From Segatella albensis DSM 11370 = JCM 12258 (GTDB lineage: Bacteria > Bacteroidota > Bacteroidia > Bacteroidales > Bacteroidaceae), in NCBI RefSeq assembly GCF_000426565.1, contig NZ_AUFP01000005.1, positions 124,001 to 188,000 of the forward strand: a DNA stretch of 64,000 nucleotides, in the 5' to 3' direction. Below, piece after piece: positions 23,726 through 33,729 of the stretch. Made by a program: the position numbers and the translations under genes. How positions within the stretch are numbered: the stretch's first letter is position 1; every line of letters starts with the position of its first letter. The notes beneath the pieces were generated by a model, which did no database searches, was not told the origin of the DNA, and saw nothing but the letters and a program-made list of their open reading frames with translations.

Positions 23726-25909
23726 TTAGTTATTAGTGTCTCGCCTACATAAATCTATCATCAGATGAATTTCGGCAGCTGATTTTGATACGCCAAGTGT
23801 CTTGATTTCTCGTTGAATCTGGAAGAAGAAATCTTTCTTCTCGTCATCAGACAAGAAAGCGATATATTTACGAAATAGTGATATGCTATCTGTGATGCGA
23901 TTCTGAAACCATGCGCAATATCCGGCATTCAGATAATCTGCTCCCTGTGGCTTATCCATCTCCAACAATTGCTCATACTGTCTATGAGACTGCTCGAGTT
24001 TTCCTGCCTTCATCAGCGTCCATGCTAAAACCCTCCTGATACTTACGCGATTAGGGTGTTCTAAATCTAATTTGTACAACAACCCGAGTGCTTCATCACA
24101 TTGGTCTTGGCTCATCTTGGCTACGGCTAGTCCCAATTCATATTGCCAATGTTTAGGGTCTAGAAGTATGAGTTGATTATAATATTTCTCTGACTCGTCA
24201 AACTTTTCGGCTCGCAAATAGCTTTCTGCCAATCCACGAATGGCTCCCTTACTATCCGGACAAAGTGTATAAGCCTTAAGATACCATTCTATCGGATTGC
24301 CCTTCTCGCTCTTCAACCTATGTGAGCCTTGCAACATATAGAAATCGAAGTCTTTGATATCATTTTCCCAGAGTGAAAGTATGAGCTTCTCTTCTTTAGA
24401 ATAGCCGTTCAGATGGAAGAACTTGCACAATGAGGTTACATGGTTCTTAAGTTGTGTGGTACCGATACGCTTCGAGGCAAATAAGAAAGGAGACTCTTCC
24501 TTCAGGTTCAACTGATAAGGGTTAACAAAATCGTTTTTATCGGTATACAACAGGAAGAATCGATACAAATCTTGTAGATAATTACGACGTATGAACGTTG
24601 GTGATTCGTAATCGATATCGCAAACGATTGCTCCTATCTTCACACCATCAGAAAACAACATCTCACGAATCTCCTGTGGTACCTGTTCTATAATCGTCAC
24701 CATAGCGAAGGCAAAGCTGTATCTGTCACTATCACAGAATGTTCCTGAAGTCAATACTTTCTTCAAGACATCTACATCCTTGAATTTCTCTCTCACCTTA
24801 GCCAAATCGGGATGATTAACATCGAAGGGAACGAACCAATTGCTTAGTGTGTAGAAGAAAGCGAAACGTTTCATCTTGGAGAATTCTCCATAATAGATAT
24901 CATTACCTTGCTGTTCCATATCTGCCATACGGCGAATACTTTCTTCGATCCTTTCCATCGCTTTCTCTTCACGATCAGGATGTAGGATGTCATCAAGATT
25001 CTCAGAATCTGTTTCCTCGACATTTAGAGGCGTAAAACGGATATTATTGTCCTTAACCAAATTAGGTATAATACCCTCCTGAATATCTTTGGAAACTTTC
25101 TCTGCGTTCAGACAATAGAAGAACTGCTTCTGGGTTTGCAAGATTTCCTCGCATCGTTTATCATCCTCTGTCACCTCTGCCAGAAGTTCATCAACCTGTT
25201 CAAATAGTTTTGGGGCATATGGATATACAAGAAACCATCCTACCAAAGCGCGCTGGCGTAAGCGCTCATCGGTTGCTGCCATATATATATGAACAAGAAG
25301 TTTAAACTTGTTGACATCAAAAATATTGAGTGCAGCAAGCATTACAGCACTCAATATTACTTGTGCATCCGATGACTCTGTTGTAGGAGAAGTTAGTATT
25401 TCTTCATAAAATTTCTCATCAGAATCACTCCATTGCTGGCTCAACAGAACACGATTAAAGATGCTATTGATCTGACTCTGATGCTTGGAATATATTTCCT
25501 GGGTTTTGCTTTCGCGCGATTCCTCCGGTTCTAAATCCAGCATCGCTAAACTGGTAACATAGTCTTCCAGAACTTGGCGGATACCATCTTCCGGAAACTT
25601 ATCCCGACTTATCTTCTCTGAGATGGTGTGATAAGTAGTATTCTCCCGAATCATTTGTTGCAGTTTGACATTAGAGGCCAAACGCCATACCGACTTCAAC
25701 AGGTCGGTATATAATGATGGACGTTTGGGATCTTCATATCCCTTAGCCAGATAATCCATCATAAGATTGTAATTTCCCTGAATCGAATCAAACTGGGAAC
25801 TCACATGAATATACGGATGTTTGCTGAAGAACTCTACCAATGCCTGTATCGTCTTTCCTAGATCTCGGCATACATCGATATCTTCAATAATATCATTAAT
25901 ATTATCCAT
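23726..25909 (-). CDS. large tetratricopeptide-repeat protein of unknown function
   Basis: 727 residues, no signal peptide, rich in acidic and helical segments. The C-terminal third has TPR-like helix pairs, for example GAIRGLAESYLRAEKFDESE, WQYELGLAVAKMSQDQCDEA and RRVLAWTLMKAGKLEQSHRQ, ending with YLNAGYCAWFQNRITDSISL. The N-terminal 450 residues are all-helical without a family I recognise. It is probably a cytoplasmic scaffold. The gene starts 10 bp after the binding lipoprotein and ends 17 bp before the PurF-like gene, so the three are one transcript. Confidence 0.75.
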   Translation of the reverse strand: MDNINDIIEDIDVCRDLGKTIQALVEFFSKHPYIHVSSQFDSIQGNYNLMMDYLAKGYEDPKRPSLYTDLLKSVWRLASNVKLQQMIRENTTYHTISEKISRDKFPEDGIRQVLEDYVTSLAMLDLEPEESRESKTQEIYSKHQSQINSIFNRVLLSQQWSDSDEKFYEEILTSPTTESSDAQVILSAVMLAALNIFDVNKFKLLVHIYMAATDERLRQRALVGWFLVYPYAPKLFEQVDELLAEVTEDDKRCEEILQTQKQFFYCLNAEKVSKDIQEGIIPNLVKDNNIRFTPLNVEETDSENLDDILHPDREEKAMERIEESIRRMADMEQQGNDIYYGEFSKMKRFAFFYTLSNWFVPFDVNHPDLAKVREKFKDVDVLKKVLTSGTFCDSDRYSFAFAMVTIIEQVPQEIREMLFSDGVKIGAIVCDIDYESPTFIRRNYLQDLYRFFLLYTDKNDFVNPYQLNLKEESPFLFASKRIGTTQLKNHVTSLCKFFHLNGYSKEEKLILSLWENDIKDFDFYMLQGSHRLKSEKGNPIEWYLKAYTLCPDSKGAIRGLAESYLRAEKFDESEKYYNQLILLDPKHWQYELGLAVAKMSQDQCDEALGLLYKLDLEHPNRVSIRRVLAWTLMKAGKLEQSHRQYEQLLEMDKPQGADYLNAGYCAWFQNRITDSISLFRKYIAFLSDDEKKDFFFQIQREIKTLGVSKSAAEIHLMIDLCRRDTNN

Positions 25910-25919
25910 AAATATTTAC

Positions 25920-26798
25920 TTAATTTCGAATGGGACGTGACGCATGTTGAAAACGTAACTTAGGCAAGGCCTTTATCGTACGCTCATCAGCGCCCATATA
26001 CTTACTAATAAGAGCTGCATAATGTTGCAGACCGTTCTTATTAATACTATCACAAGCCATGTTGTAGGCCTTGACAAATTTTCTATATTGTTCACGACGA
26101 CGCTTATCGCGATAGATCTTCGTTCTAAAAGCAAAAGCCCCCAGATTTTCTTTTAGGTCACGACTGTCAAGCAACACAGGATTATTCAGCAAACGTGCTG
26201 TTGTGGCCTGTGGCTCGGTAAGCAGCATGGCATCCATTTCGTTATTGCGAAGCATCGCCAACCTAATATATATATCATTTATCTGTATGCGATAACAGTC
26301 ATATTTAGGTTTTCCTCTTTTTATCGCGATATCTGCAAGATAGTCGGTAGCAGAATTGCGAGTAATGGCTATCATCTTATCACTCAACTGATCAAGCGAT
26401 TTGATACGAGAAAGACGATTCGTAATCAATTGCCAATAGGTATTGGTGGAGATCGAACAATCAAGTCCTACTCCTTGTTCTTGCAGATGACGGGCGCGAA
26501 TCAAGTCGGTGATACTTCCCTCTACGCTTCCACCTATCAAAGCCGTATCACAGTCCATCTGTGCCGTAAAGGGCTTGATATGAACCTCAACCCCTAAGGT
26601 ATCAAACAAATTTTCGCTATACGCAACATATATAGGTAAACAGTCGAGAGTAGGAAGAACACCTACTTTAAAAGACGCGCGGTCAATAGAATCGATACGC
26701 GCACGCTCGGCTCTGGAAATACGTTGGTTCTCTTTGTATGAGTTACCACAAGATGCGAAAACCAACATAACGAATAGGAATGGTATCAACTTTCTCAT
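25920..26798 (-). CDS. periplasmic substrate-binding lipoprotein (SsuA/THI5-like)
   Basis: 292 residues from ATG 26798. Lipobox VFASC gives lipidated Cys16. The mature part follows the NMT1/SsuA fold: FKVGVLPTLDCLPIYVAYSE, FDTLGVEVHIKPF, a GGSVEGSITDLIRA segment and MLLTEPQATTARLL in the hinge region. Such proteins bind thiamine precursors, sulfonates or similar small molecules for ABC importers. No permease or ATPase is nearby, so it is an orphan or serves a distant transporter. The -7 box TAACTTTG lies only 9 bases ahead of the start codon, giving a leader of about 5 nt. An upstream in-frame TTG would lie inside the promoter and is rejected. Confidence 0.85.
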   Translation of the reverse strand: MRKLIPFLFVMLVFASCGNSYKENQRISRAERARIDSIDRASFKVGVLPTLDCLPIYVAYSENLFDTLGVEVHIKPFTAQMDCDTALIGGSVEGSITDLIRARHLQEQGVGLDCSISTNTYWQLITNRLSRIKSLDQLSDKMIAITRNSATDYLADIAIKRGKPKYDCYRIQINDIYIRLAMLRNNEMDAMLLTEPQATTARLLNNPVLLDSRDLKENLGAFAFRTKIYRDKRRREQYRKFVKAYNMACDSINKNGLQHYAALISKYMGADERTIKALPKLRFQHASRPIRN

Positions 26799-26807
26799 AT
26801 ATGACTG

Positions 26808-26815
26808 CAAAGTTA
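26808..26815 (-). promoter_or_regulatory. -7 box of the binding lipoprotein operon
   Basis: On the minus strand TAACTTTG followed by CA, with the start codon at 26798. The transcript would carry almost no leader. Confidence 0.6.
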
Positions 26816-26858
26816 CTGTAAGTTGAGCGAATATGCAAATTTTAAATCGTTATTTTAT

Positions 26859-26889
26859 TTTGCCACTTAAAAATAAAATTGTACTTTTG
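26859..26889 (+). promoter_or_regulatory. radA promoter
   Basis: TTTG (26859-26862), 19 bases, TACTTTTG (26882-26889), then ATG 26909 after a short leader. A full consensus promoter. Confidence 0.85.
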
Positions 26890-26908
26890 CTCGTAAATAT
26901 AACGATTT

Positions 26909-28324
26909 ATGGCTAAAGACAAAATAGCATATGTCTGCAGCAATTGTGGACAGGAATCAAGTAAATGGATTGGAAAGTGTCCGAATTGTGGACAATGGAA
27001 TACTTTCAAGGAGATTCGTATCGCTAACGATACTGGATTGAATGCTGCACGAAATGCCGCCATGAGTATGCATCATGGTGGGGCTGCTTCTATGTTTGGC
27101 GGTATTTCCACAAATGGGCATAAGCCACAGAAGCTCAAGGATATATCGGCACAGGATGAACCAAGAATTAATATGCGTGACGAGGAGCTGAATCGCGTCT
27201 TGGGTGGCGGTCTGGTACCAGGAAGTATCACACTATTGGGTGGCGAACCGGGCATCGGCAAGAGTACGCTTACCTTACAGACTATTCTGAATCTCACCGA
27301 CTTGAGGGTATTATATGTTAGTGGCGAGGAAAGCGCACACCAAATCAAGCTAAGAGCTGAAAGACTCAGCACACAACCGGGAGACAATATAGAAGTGCTT
27401 TGCGAAACTTCGCTTGAAAAGATCTTTGAGAATATTCAAAACATCAAGCCTCAACTGATTATTATCGACTCTATACAGACAATTGCTACACAAAGTGTGG
27501 ATAGTGGCCCTGGTACGATATCACAGGTTCGCGAATGTGCCTCTTCCCTCCTCCGATTTGCCAAAACTAGCGGAATACCTGTTATCCTTATCGGACATAT
27601 CAACAAAGAGGGCACTATTGCTGGACCGAAAATCCTTGAACATATCGTCGATACCGTTATTCAATTCGAGGGCGACCAACACTATATGTATCGCATCTTG
27701 CGAAGCATGAAGAATCGATTTGGAAGTACCTCAGAGTTAGGTATTTATGAAATGCTACAAAGTGGACTTCGACAGGTTAGCAACCCATCAGAACTATTAC
27801 TTACCGATGACCATGATGGTTTGTCAGGTATAGCCATATCATCTGCCATAGAAGGCGTAAGACCTTTCCTTGTAGAGACGCAGGCTTTAGTAAGTAGTGC
27901 GGCATACGGTATGCCTCAACGACAAGCCACGGGATTCGACCAGAGACGACTGAATATGCTATTGGCGGTACTGGAGAAAAGAGTTGGCTTCAAACTCATG
28001 CAGAAGGATGTCTTCCTGAATATAGCCGGAGGCCTAAGGGTAACTGATTTGGCCATGGATCTAAGTGTCATAGCAGCTGTACTGAGCAGCAATGTAGATA
28101 CAGCGATAGAAACGGGATGGTGTATGGCCGGAGAAGTTGGTCTCAGCGGTGAGGTAAGACCTATAAGCAGAATTGAGCAACGTATCGCCGAGGCCGAAAA
28201 ACTTGGCTTCGGGCACATCATCATTCCAAAATATAACATGAATGGATTCCCTAAAAAGAAATATAACATAGAAATCCATCCTGTAAGAAAAGTGGAAGAA
28301 GCGTTGAGATGCCTCTTCGGATAA
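26909..28324 (+). CDS. radA: DNA repair protein RadA
   Basis: 471 residues. N-terminal zinc finger C-x2-C ... C-x2-C (YVCSNCGQESSKWIGKCPNC, residues 8-27). The RecA-like ATPase has Walker A GGEPGIGKST at about 112-121 and Walker B LIIIDSIQT, and the RadA-specific KNRFGSTSELGIYEM follows near 272. The C-terminus is a Lon-like domain (FLNIAGGLRVTDLAMDLSV) with no protease serine expected. The enzyme is a hexameric helicase that extends branches in homologous recombination. It is followed 25 bp later by queC in the same direction; a shared transcript is likely. Confidence 0.97.
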   Translation: MAKDKIAYVCSNCGQESSKWIGKCPNCGQWNTFKEIRIANDTGLNAARNAAMSMHHGGAASMFGGISTNGHKPQKLKDISAQDEPRINMRDEELNRVLGGGLVPGSITLLGGEPGIGKSTLTLQTILNLTDLRVLYVSGEESAHQIKLRAERLSTQPGDNIEVLCETSLEKIFENIQNIKPQLIIIDSIQTIATQSVDSGPGTISQVRECASSLLRFAKTSGIPVILIGHINKEGTIAGPKILEHIVDTVIQFEGDQHYMYRILRSMKNRFGSTSELGIYEMLQSGLRQVSNPSELLLTDDHDGLSGIAISSAIEGVRPFLVETQALVSSAAYGMPQRQATGFDQRRLNMLLAVLEKRVGFKLMQKDVFLNIAGGLRVTDLAMDLSVIAAVLSSNVDTAIETGWCMAGEVGLSGEVRPISRIEQRIAEAEKLGFGHIIIPKYNMNGFPKKKYNIEIHPVRKVEEALRCLFG

Positions 28325-28349
28325 TTTGAACAACAAAACAAACATAATT

Positions 28350-29003
28350 ATGAAAGATTCTGTTATTATCGTGAGCGGAGGCATGGACTCCATCACTCTA
28401 TTGTACGACAAAAAAGACGAAATTGCCTTAGGTATCAGTTTCGACTATGGTAGCAACCACAACGCAAAGGAAATTCCTTATGCTAAGAAACATTGTGAGC
28501 GACTGGGTATCAAGCATATTACTATCAATCTTGATTTCATACACGAATACTTCAAAAGTTCTTTGCTCGAGGGTGCTGAGGCTATACCTGAAGGTAACTA
28601 CAATGAAGAAAACATGAAATCTACTGTGGTTCCATTCCGAAATGGTATCATGCTTAGCATCGCTATCGGTATTGCTGAGAGCCATAATCTCAAGAAAGTA
28701 CTTATCGCTAACCATGCCGGTGACCATACAATCTATCCTGATTGTCGACCTGAATTCATCACTGCCATCAATAAAGCTTCTATTGCAGGAACTTACGTAA
28801 ACGTAGAAGTTTCAGCTCCTTATACTAACATTACCAAAGGTGAGATTGCTGTAATCGGCAAGAAACTTGGAATAGACTATACAGAGACATGGAGTTGCTA
28901 CAAAGGCGGAGAAAAACATTGCGGCAAATGCGGAACTTGCAGAGAGCGCATTGAGGCTTTGGAATATGCCGGTATTGAAGATCATACCGAATACGAAGAA
29001 TAA
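28350..29003 (+). CDS. queC: 7-cyano-7-deazaguanine synthase
   Basis: 217 residues from ATG 28350 (the upstream in-frame TTG lacks support). The PP-loop ATP motif is VSGGMDSITLLY at residues 8-19, and the zinc site is C-x7-C-x2-C-x2-C (CYKGGEKHCGKCGTC) near the C-terminus. HAGDHTIYPDCRPEF is the conserved substrate segment. The enzyme turns 7-carboxy-7-deazaguanine and ammonia into preQ0 for queuosine synthesis. No other queuosine gene is adjacent. A strong terminator follows. Confidence 0.96.
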   Translation: MKDSVIIVSGGMDSITLLYDKKDEIALGISFDYGSNHNAKEIPYAKKHCERLGIKHITINLDFIHEYFKSSLLEGAEAIPEGNYNEENMKSTVVPFRNGIMLSIAIGIAESHNLKKVLIANHAGDHTIYPDCRPEFITAINKASIAGTYVNVEVSAPYTNITKGEIAVIGKKLGIDYTETWSCYKGGEKHCGKCGTCRERIEALEYAGIEDHTEYEE

Positions 29004-29029
29004 GTATTTCCTCTAAGTTATATAGGTCT

Positions 29030-29067
29030 TGCCGGATAGTCTTTCGGGAATATCCGGCAGGAGTTTT
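29030..29067 (+). terminator. terminator of radA-queC
   Basis: Stem TGCCGGATA (29030-29038) with TATCCGGCA (29051-29059), extended by a G-T pair, followed by GGAGTTTTTCTCTTT. Confidence 0.85.
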
Positions 29068-29090
29068 TCTCTTTATAACAACCCGAGACG

Positions 29091-29216
29091 ATCCCGAAGG
29101 AATCCCGAAGGATTATGCTGCAATTGACCAGTTGAATTCACCAAAGTTTAACGAACCTTTCATTTGTTTAATTTTCAACCGAAGAAAGGCGATCATAATT
29201 CGCAAATTCTGAATTT
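29091..29216. repeat. dispersed intergenic repeat, copy A
   Basis: Read on the minus strand, ATTCAGAATTTGCGAATT (29197-29215 region) and GAATTCAACTGGTCAATTGC then ATAATCCTTCGGGAT (29091-29141 region) match copy B at 58853-58920 in order and orientation, with about 55 bp extra between the two blocks. It also contains two CCCGAAGGA words. Confidence 0.65.
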
Positions 29217-29365
29217 TAAACTGGACAATTACAAATATCAAAATTATAGGCAAAACACAACCGACTGATAATCAACAAGTTGCGTATTCCGCATTTAATT
29301 TCAAACTTCAAAATACTGGATTTATAGGCTTTTTCTGTTAACTGCATAAGGCTATATACCTATTC

Positions 29366-29409
29366 ACGTAAACTTACAAAGTTAACTACGTAAGCTAATG
29401 AAGTTAACT
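29366..29409 (+). repeat. two tandem 22-bp repeats
   Basis: Unit 1 (29366-29387) and unit 2 (29388-29409) both begin ACGTAA and end AAGTTAACT, and agree at 18 of 22 positions. Each contains the GTTAAC hexamer. They sit in the gap before pgk. Purpose unknown. Confidence 0.7.
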
Positions 29410-29691
29410 TCGTTCAGAAATCATCTCCTTGAGAAGCATTTTTCATACTATTGAGACACTTAGAGGGGCCCGGAATTTTCTAGATAGAACAATAAGTGGA
29501 ACCATTTTTCATTTAACAATTCCCGACAAAAGTTTAAAATATTATAAATATCTAAGATTCATCCGATAAGATTTATACACTTATTGAATGAGCCGAATTA
29601 AAAATGCTAAGCAGAGTTTACAATTCTTGTAGATTGCACACTTTTTTCGAAGAAAAACAAAAACAGCTTTCTTTAATTAAAAGAAAATTTG

Positions 29692-29699
29692 TAATTTTG
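29692..29699 (+). promoter_or_regulatory. -7 box of pgk
   Basis: TAATTTTG followed by C, giving a leader of about 42 nt to ATG 29746. No clear -33 TTTG is visible at 19-20 bases; GCTTT is the closest. Confidence 0.65.
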
Positions 29700-29745
29700 C
29701 GCTGCGTAAAAGTGATAATTTTAACTTATTTAATTCAATATTAAA

Positions 29746-30993
29746 ATGAAAATCGAAGATTTCAACTTTGCCGGTCACAAGGCAATCGTTCGTGTAGACT
29801 TCAATGTTCCATTGGACGAAAATGGTAATGTAACTGACGAGACTCGTATCAAGGGTGCTCTTCCAACCTTGAAGAAGGTACTTGCTGATGGTGGTGCTCT
29901 GATCATGATGAGCCACATGGGTAAGCCAAAAGGCAAAGTTAAGCCAGAACTTTCTCTTAAGCAGATCGTTAAGAATGTAAGCAACAACCTCGGCGTTGAG
30001 GTTAAGTTCGCTGCTGATTGTGGTAAAGCTGATGCAGAGGCTGCAGCTCTTAAGCCAGGTGAGGCTCTCCTCCTTGAGAACCTTCGTTACTATCCTGAAG
30101 AGGAAGGTAAACCAGTAGGTGTAGAAAAGGGTACTCCTGAGTATGATGCTGCTAAGGCAGAAATGAAAAACCGTCAGAAGGAGTTCGCTAAGAAATTGGC
30201 TTCTTATGCTGACGTTTACGTAATGGATGCATTCGGTACAGCTCACCGTAAGCACGCTTCTACAGCTGTTATCGCTGACAACTTCGACAAGGATCACAAG
30301 ATGCTTGGCTACTTGATGGAGAAAGAGGTTAAGGCTGTTGATAACGTATTGAATAACATTAAGCGTCCTTTCACCGCTATCATGGGTGGTTCTAAGGTTT
30401 CTACAAAGATCGGTATCATCGAGAACCTTCTTACAAAGGTAGATAACTTGATTCTTTGTGGTGGTATGACATATACTTTCGCTAAGGCTCAGGGTGGTAA
30501 GATCGGTAAGTCTATCTGCGAGGATGACAAGTTGGATGTTGCTCTTGACGTAATGAAGAAGGCTAAAGAGAACAACGTAAACCTCGTACTCGGTACAGAC
30601 TCTATCTGTGGTGATGACTTCAAGAACGACGCTAACACTCAGGTAGCTCCTTCTATGAACATCCCTGAAGGTTGGGAAGGTATGGATGCAGGTCCTGACA
30701 CTCGTAAGGCTTTCGCTAACGCTATCAAGGGTAGCAAGACAATTCTTTGGAACGGTCCTGCTGGTGTATTCGAGTTTGACAACTTCGCTGGTGGCTCTAA
30801 GGCTATCGCTGAGGCTATCGCTGAAGCTACAAAGGAGGGTGCATTCTCTCTGATCGGTGGTGGTGACTCTGTAGCTTGTATCAACAAGTTCGGTCTTGCT
30901 GATCAGGTTTCTTACATCTCTACCGGTGGTGGTGCTCTTCTTGAGGCTATCGAGGGTAAGGAACTCCCAGGTGTAGCAGCAATCGAAAAATAA
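29746..30993 (+). CDS. pgk: phosphoglycerate kinase
   Basis: 415 residues. The N-terminal signature [20 protein letters not shown] (residues 19-38) binds 3-phosphoglycerate, [10 protein letters not shown] follows, and the nucleotide domain has [12 protein letters not shown] and the terminal [13 protein letters not shown]. It makes ATP from 1,3-bisphosphoglycerate in glycolysis. Codon choice is strongly biased (GCT, AAG, GGT, CGT nearly throughout) compared with its neighbours, as expected for a highly expressed gene. The transporter gene 31015 follows after 21 bp and may share its transcript. Confidence 0.98.
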   Translation: MKIEDFNFAGHKAIVRVDFNVPLDENGNVTDETRIKGALPTLKKVLADGGALIMMSHMGKPKGKVKPELSLKQIVKNVSNNLGVEVKFAADCGKADAEAAALKPGEALLLENLRYYPEEEGKPVGVEKGTPEYDAAKAEMKNRQKEFAKKLASYADVYVMDAFGTAHRKHASTAVIADNFDKDHKMLGYLMEKEVKAVDNVLNNIKRPFTAIMGGSKVSTKIGIIENLLTKVDNLILCGGMTYTFAKAQGGKIGKSICEDDKLDVALDVMKKAKENNVNLVLGTDSICGDDFKNDANTQVAPSMNIPEGWEGMDAGPDTRKAFANAIKGSKTILWNGPAGVFEFDNFAGGSKAIAEAIAEATKEGAFSLIGGGDSVACINKFGLADQVSYISTGGGALLEAIEGKELPGVAAIEK

Positions 30994-31014
30994 ACATAAT
31001 AAATAGATTATTTA

Positions 31015-32709
31015 ATGGATTGGATAATTAATCTATTTACAGAACAGGATGGAGTAGCGCATATTGCGTTACTCTATTCTCTTGTTATAGCTATAGGTGT
31101 TTACCTCGGAAAAATTAAATTCAAAGGTATCTCTCTTGGCGTAACATTCGTACTTTTTGCTGGTATCGTTGCAGGACATATCGGTTTTACCGGTACTTTG
31201 CCTGTACTCAACTTTCTACAGGATTTCGGTCTGATTCTGTTCGTCTTCATGGTCGGACTTCAGGTTGGTCCTGGTTTCTTCGAGAGTTTCGGAAAAGATG
31301 GTATAAAACTAAATATGCTTAGCGCTCTGGCTATCGTACTCAATGTGCTGGTCATGTTCGCTTGTTATTATATCTTCTTTGATACATCAGACAAAAACAA
31401 CCTCCCTATGATGGTAGGTACTCTCTATGGTGCCGTAACAAACACTCCTGGTCTTGGTGCTGCCAATGAGGCTTTGCGTTCTGTTTTCCCTAACGGACAG
31501 ATTCCTATTATCGCTTCGGGTTATGCTTGCGCCTACCCTCTTGGTGTTCTCGGTATCATCCTCTCTACGATTGTGGTAAAATATATCTGCAAGGTCAACT
31601 TTAATAAAGAGAACGAGGCTATCAAAGAGGCTGAAGCAGAGGATCCACATGCTAAACCACACCCTATGCATCTAAAGGTGGCTAACTCATACATCGCAGG
31701 AAGAACTTTGGAAGAGATCTCTAAATTCTTGAATCGCGACATTGTATGCACTCGTATCATGCATGAAGGTGCCTTGAGCACACCTATGCGTGACACCAAG
31801 ATAGAACTAAATGATGAAGTTCTCATCGTATGCGCCGAATCTGATGCTGAAGCTATCAAAGCTTTCATTGGTCCTGAGATTGAAGTTAACTGGGACGAAG
31901 AAAATCAACCACAGCCAATGATCAGCCGTCGAATTGTGGTAACCAACTCTTCTATGAACGGAAAGAGTTTGGGCAAAATGCATTTTTCTTCTCTTTATGG
32001 CGTCAACATTACCAGAATTACCCGACAGGGAATGGATCTCTTCGCTAGCCGTAACCACCATTTCCATGTTGGAGACCGCGTAATGGTTGTTGGTCCGGAG
32101 GAGAATGTCAATCGTGTTGCAGAACTAATGGGAAACTCTGAAAAACGCTTGAACGCACCAAATATCGCAACGATCTTCGTGGGTATAATCGTTGGTTTGA
32201 TCTTTGGTAGCCTACCAATCGCTATTCCTGGTATGCCTGTTCCTATGAAACTCGGTCTTGCTGGTGGTCCATTGATCATAGCTATCCTCATCGGCCGTTT
32301 CGGTTATCGTATGGGTTTGGTTACCTATACCACAACTTCGGCAAATATGATGCTACGAGAATTTGGACTGGTATTATTCCTAGCTTCCGTTGGTATCAAA
32401 GCTGGTAATGGGTTCTGGGAAACTGTTGTGGCTGGAGATGGACTAAAATATGTATATACCGGTTTTATCATTACTGTAATACCTATATTAATAGTGGCAA
32501 CTATCGCCCGTTTGAAGTATAAATTCAATTACTTTACTATTATGGGTATGATCTCGGGTGCATATACGGACCCTCCTGCTTTAGCTTACGCTAACAGCGA
32601 ATGTATTGGTGAGGCTTCTGCGGTAGGTTATTCTACAGTATATCCTCTAAGTATGTTCCTTAGAATTCTTACAGCACAAATCATTGTACTCTTCTTCTGC
32701 GGAGTATAA
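31015..32709 (+). CDS. AspT/YidE-type membrane transporter with TrkA-C domains
   Basis: 564 residues. Two blocks of membrane helices (about 1-185 and 385-564) flank a soluble centre with two RCK_C/TrkA_C domains ([19 protein letters not shown], then [20 protein letters not shown]). Each membrane block has the duplicated signature of the aspartate-alanine exchanger family: [20 protein letters not shown] in the first and [20 protein letters not shown] in the second. AspT exchanges aspartate for alanine, but most relatives such as YidE have no proven substrate. It may be co-transcribed with pgk and ends at a strong bidirectional terminator. Confidence 0.88.
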   Translation: MDWIINLFTEQDGVAHIALLYSLVIAIGVYLGKIKFKGISLGVTFVLFAGIVAGHIGFTGTLPVLNFLQDFGLILFVFMVGLQVGPGFFESFGKDGIKLNMLSALAIVLNVLVMFACYYIFFDTSDKNNLPMMVGTLYGAVTNTPGLGAANEALRSVFPNGQIPIIASGYACAYPLGVLGIILSTIVVKYICKVNFNKENEAIKEAEAEDPHAKPHPMHLKVANSYIAGRTLEEISKFLNRDIVCTRIMHEGALSTPMRDTKIELNDEVLIVCAESDAEAIKAFIGPEIEVNWDEENQPQPMISRRIVVTNSSMNGKSLGKMHFSSLYGVNITRITRQGMDLFASRNHHFHVGDRVMVVGPEENVNRVAELMGNSEKRLNAPNIATIFVGIIVGLIFGSLPIAIPGMPVPMKLGLAGGPLIIAILIGRFGYRMGLVTYTTTSANMMLREFGLVLFLASVGIKAGNGFWETVVAGDGLKYVYTGFIITVIPILIVATIARLKYKFNYFTIMGMISGAYTDPPALAYANSECIGEASAVGYSTVYPLSMFLRILTAQIIVLFFCGV

Positions 32710-32727
32710 AGCTAAACAAAAGACAAT

Positions 32728-32760
32728 AAAAAGGCACAAGTTTAAAACTTGTGCCTTTTT
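32728..32760. terminator. bidirectional terminator
   Basis: Nearly perfect dyad: AAAAAGGCACAAGT on one side, ACTTGTGCCTTTTT on the other, with A and T tails serving the convergent genes on both strands. Confidence 0.92.
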
Positions 32761-32781
32761 ACATATATAAGATGTATTCCT

Positions 32782-33573
32782 CTACTCTACCTTCTTGGTC
32801 ATCTTACCATCAAAAGAGATCAGAATATCAACCTGATAGCTACTTGGACTATCTGGGATGGCTATTTCAGATATAAAATGCAAACCAGCAGCATCTATTC
32901 TATCAAACAGAATATCACTAAGAATGCTTTGACGTAAATATGCAGAAGGAATCTTTCCTGAGAAGTCTTTCTTTTTAAAATCACGTGAGAATAGTTGACG
33001 GGCACCTTGGAACACGCTAATATGGATGATATTATCGTAATAAACATTATCAACCTCAACACCTTCATCATTATAAACTGGCTTCACAACCTTATATGTC
33101 GTTGGGTTTACCTGAATATAGGTATGATAACGCTCTCCATTATACATTAATATCGAATCTCGCTTGATCAACTGGTTCTGATTCAGAGCTACAGGACGTT
33201 TACCAATAAACTCAATCTTATCGATAGGATCATCACTCTTGACCAGTTTCACCGTTTCTCCGTTCTGATTCTTAAACTGAAAGAGATGAGCAGACTGCTT
33301 CACAATCTGATATTTCACAGAATTTGCACCCCTCAACTCTAACGTGTCTCCATAGATACGGAAATACACAGGTTGACTCGTAGAATCAGGATAATAAATG
33401 GTATCTCCTTTAGCTCGGAAAGCTACATCGTCGTCATCATCATTAACCCAGATACCTTGGAGTAACTTTTTAGCCTGACGATCCTCTCCTATCGAGATGG
33501 TCTTAGGTTCCTGACGTTTACAGCCTGAAAGAACCACAATTAATAAAAACAAAAAAGTAATCGACTTACGCAT
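32782..33573 (-). CDS. lipoprotein, probable DUF4738 family
   Basis: 263 residues. Signal peptide with lipobox VVLSGC (lipidated Cys18). The segment AKKLLQGIWVNDDDDDVAFRAKGD at about 34-57, with the GIW and acidic run, and the later DIHISVFQGARQLFSRDFKK-like strand recall the uncharacterised DUF4738 lipoproteins of Bacteroidetes; I am only moderately sure of the family number. The rest is beta-rich. It is exported and membrane anchored; no function is known. It is a single gene divergent from the HU-SPOR protein, with a -7 box TACCTTTG at 33626-33633. Confidence 0.7.
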   Translation of the reverse strand: MRKSITFLFLLIVVLSGCKRQEPKTISIGEDRQAKKLLQGIWVNDDDDDVAFRAKGDTIYYPDSTSQPVYFRIYGDTLELRGANSVKYQIVKQSAHLFQFKNQNGETVKLVKSDDPIDKIEFIGKRPVALNQNQLIKRDSILMYNGERYHTYIQVNPTTYKVVKPVYNDEGVEVDNVYYDNIIHISVFQGARQLFSRDFKKKDFSGKIPSAYLRQSILSDILFDRIDAAGLHFISEIAIPDSPSSYQVDILISFDGKMTKKVE

Positions 33574-33625
33574 TATTGTGATAGAATCAAATTCTTTTAA
33601 TTAGATTACATTATAAAATATACGG

Positions 33626-33633
33626 CAAAGGTA
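33626..33633 (-). promoter_or_regulatory. -7 box of the DUF4738-like gene
   Basis: On the minus strand TACCTTTG followed by CC, about 53 bases upstream of the start codon. The -33 is weak. Confidence 0.55.
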
Positions 33634-33692
33634 ACAAAATATATTGAGCTAGAAAAGTATTTCAAACTTTTTATATTTAATCATTAAAAATA

Positions 33693-33724
33693 TTTGGAAC
33701 ATTCGAACTTTTTGGTTAAATTTG
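33693..33724 (+). promoter_or_regulatory. promoter of the HU-SPOR gene, abutting a GTG start
   Basis: TTTG (33693-33696), 20 bases, TAAATTTG (33717-33724). The GTG start follows 5 bases later, so the message is leaderless or nearly so. Confidence 0.7.
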
Positions 33725-33729
33725 CAAAC

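Larger units (their letters stand above)
29068..29691. other. gene-free gap of about 620 bp with repeats
   Basis: No coding sequence of credible length on either strand. It contains one copy of a dispersed repeat (29091-29141 and 29197-29216, shared with 58853-58920), a 22-bp tandem repeat (29366-29409) and AT-rich sequence up to the pgk promoter. A small RNA cannot be excluded. Confidence 0.6.

Noticed and set aside
29366..29409. CRISPR array
   Set aside because: The two 22-bp units are directly adjacent with no spacers and no cas genes are present.
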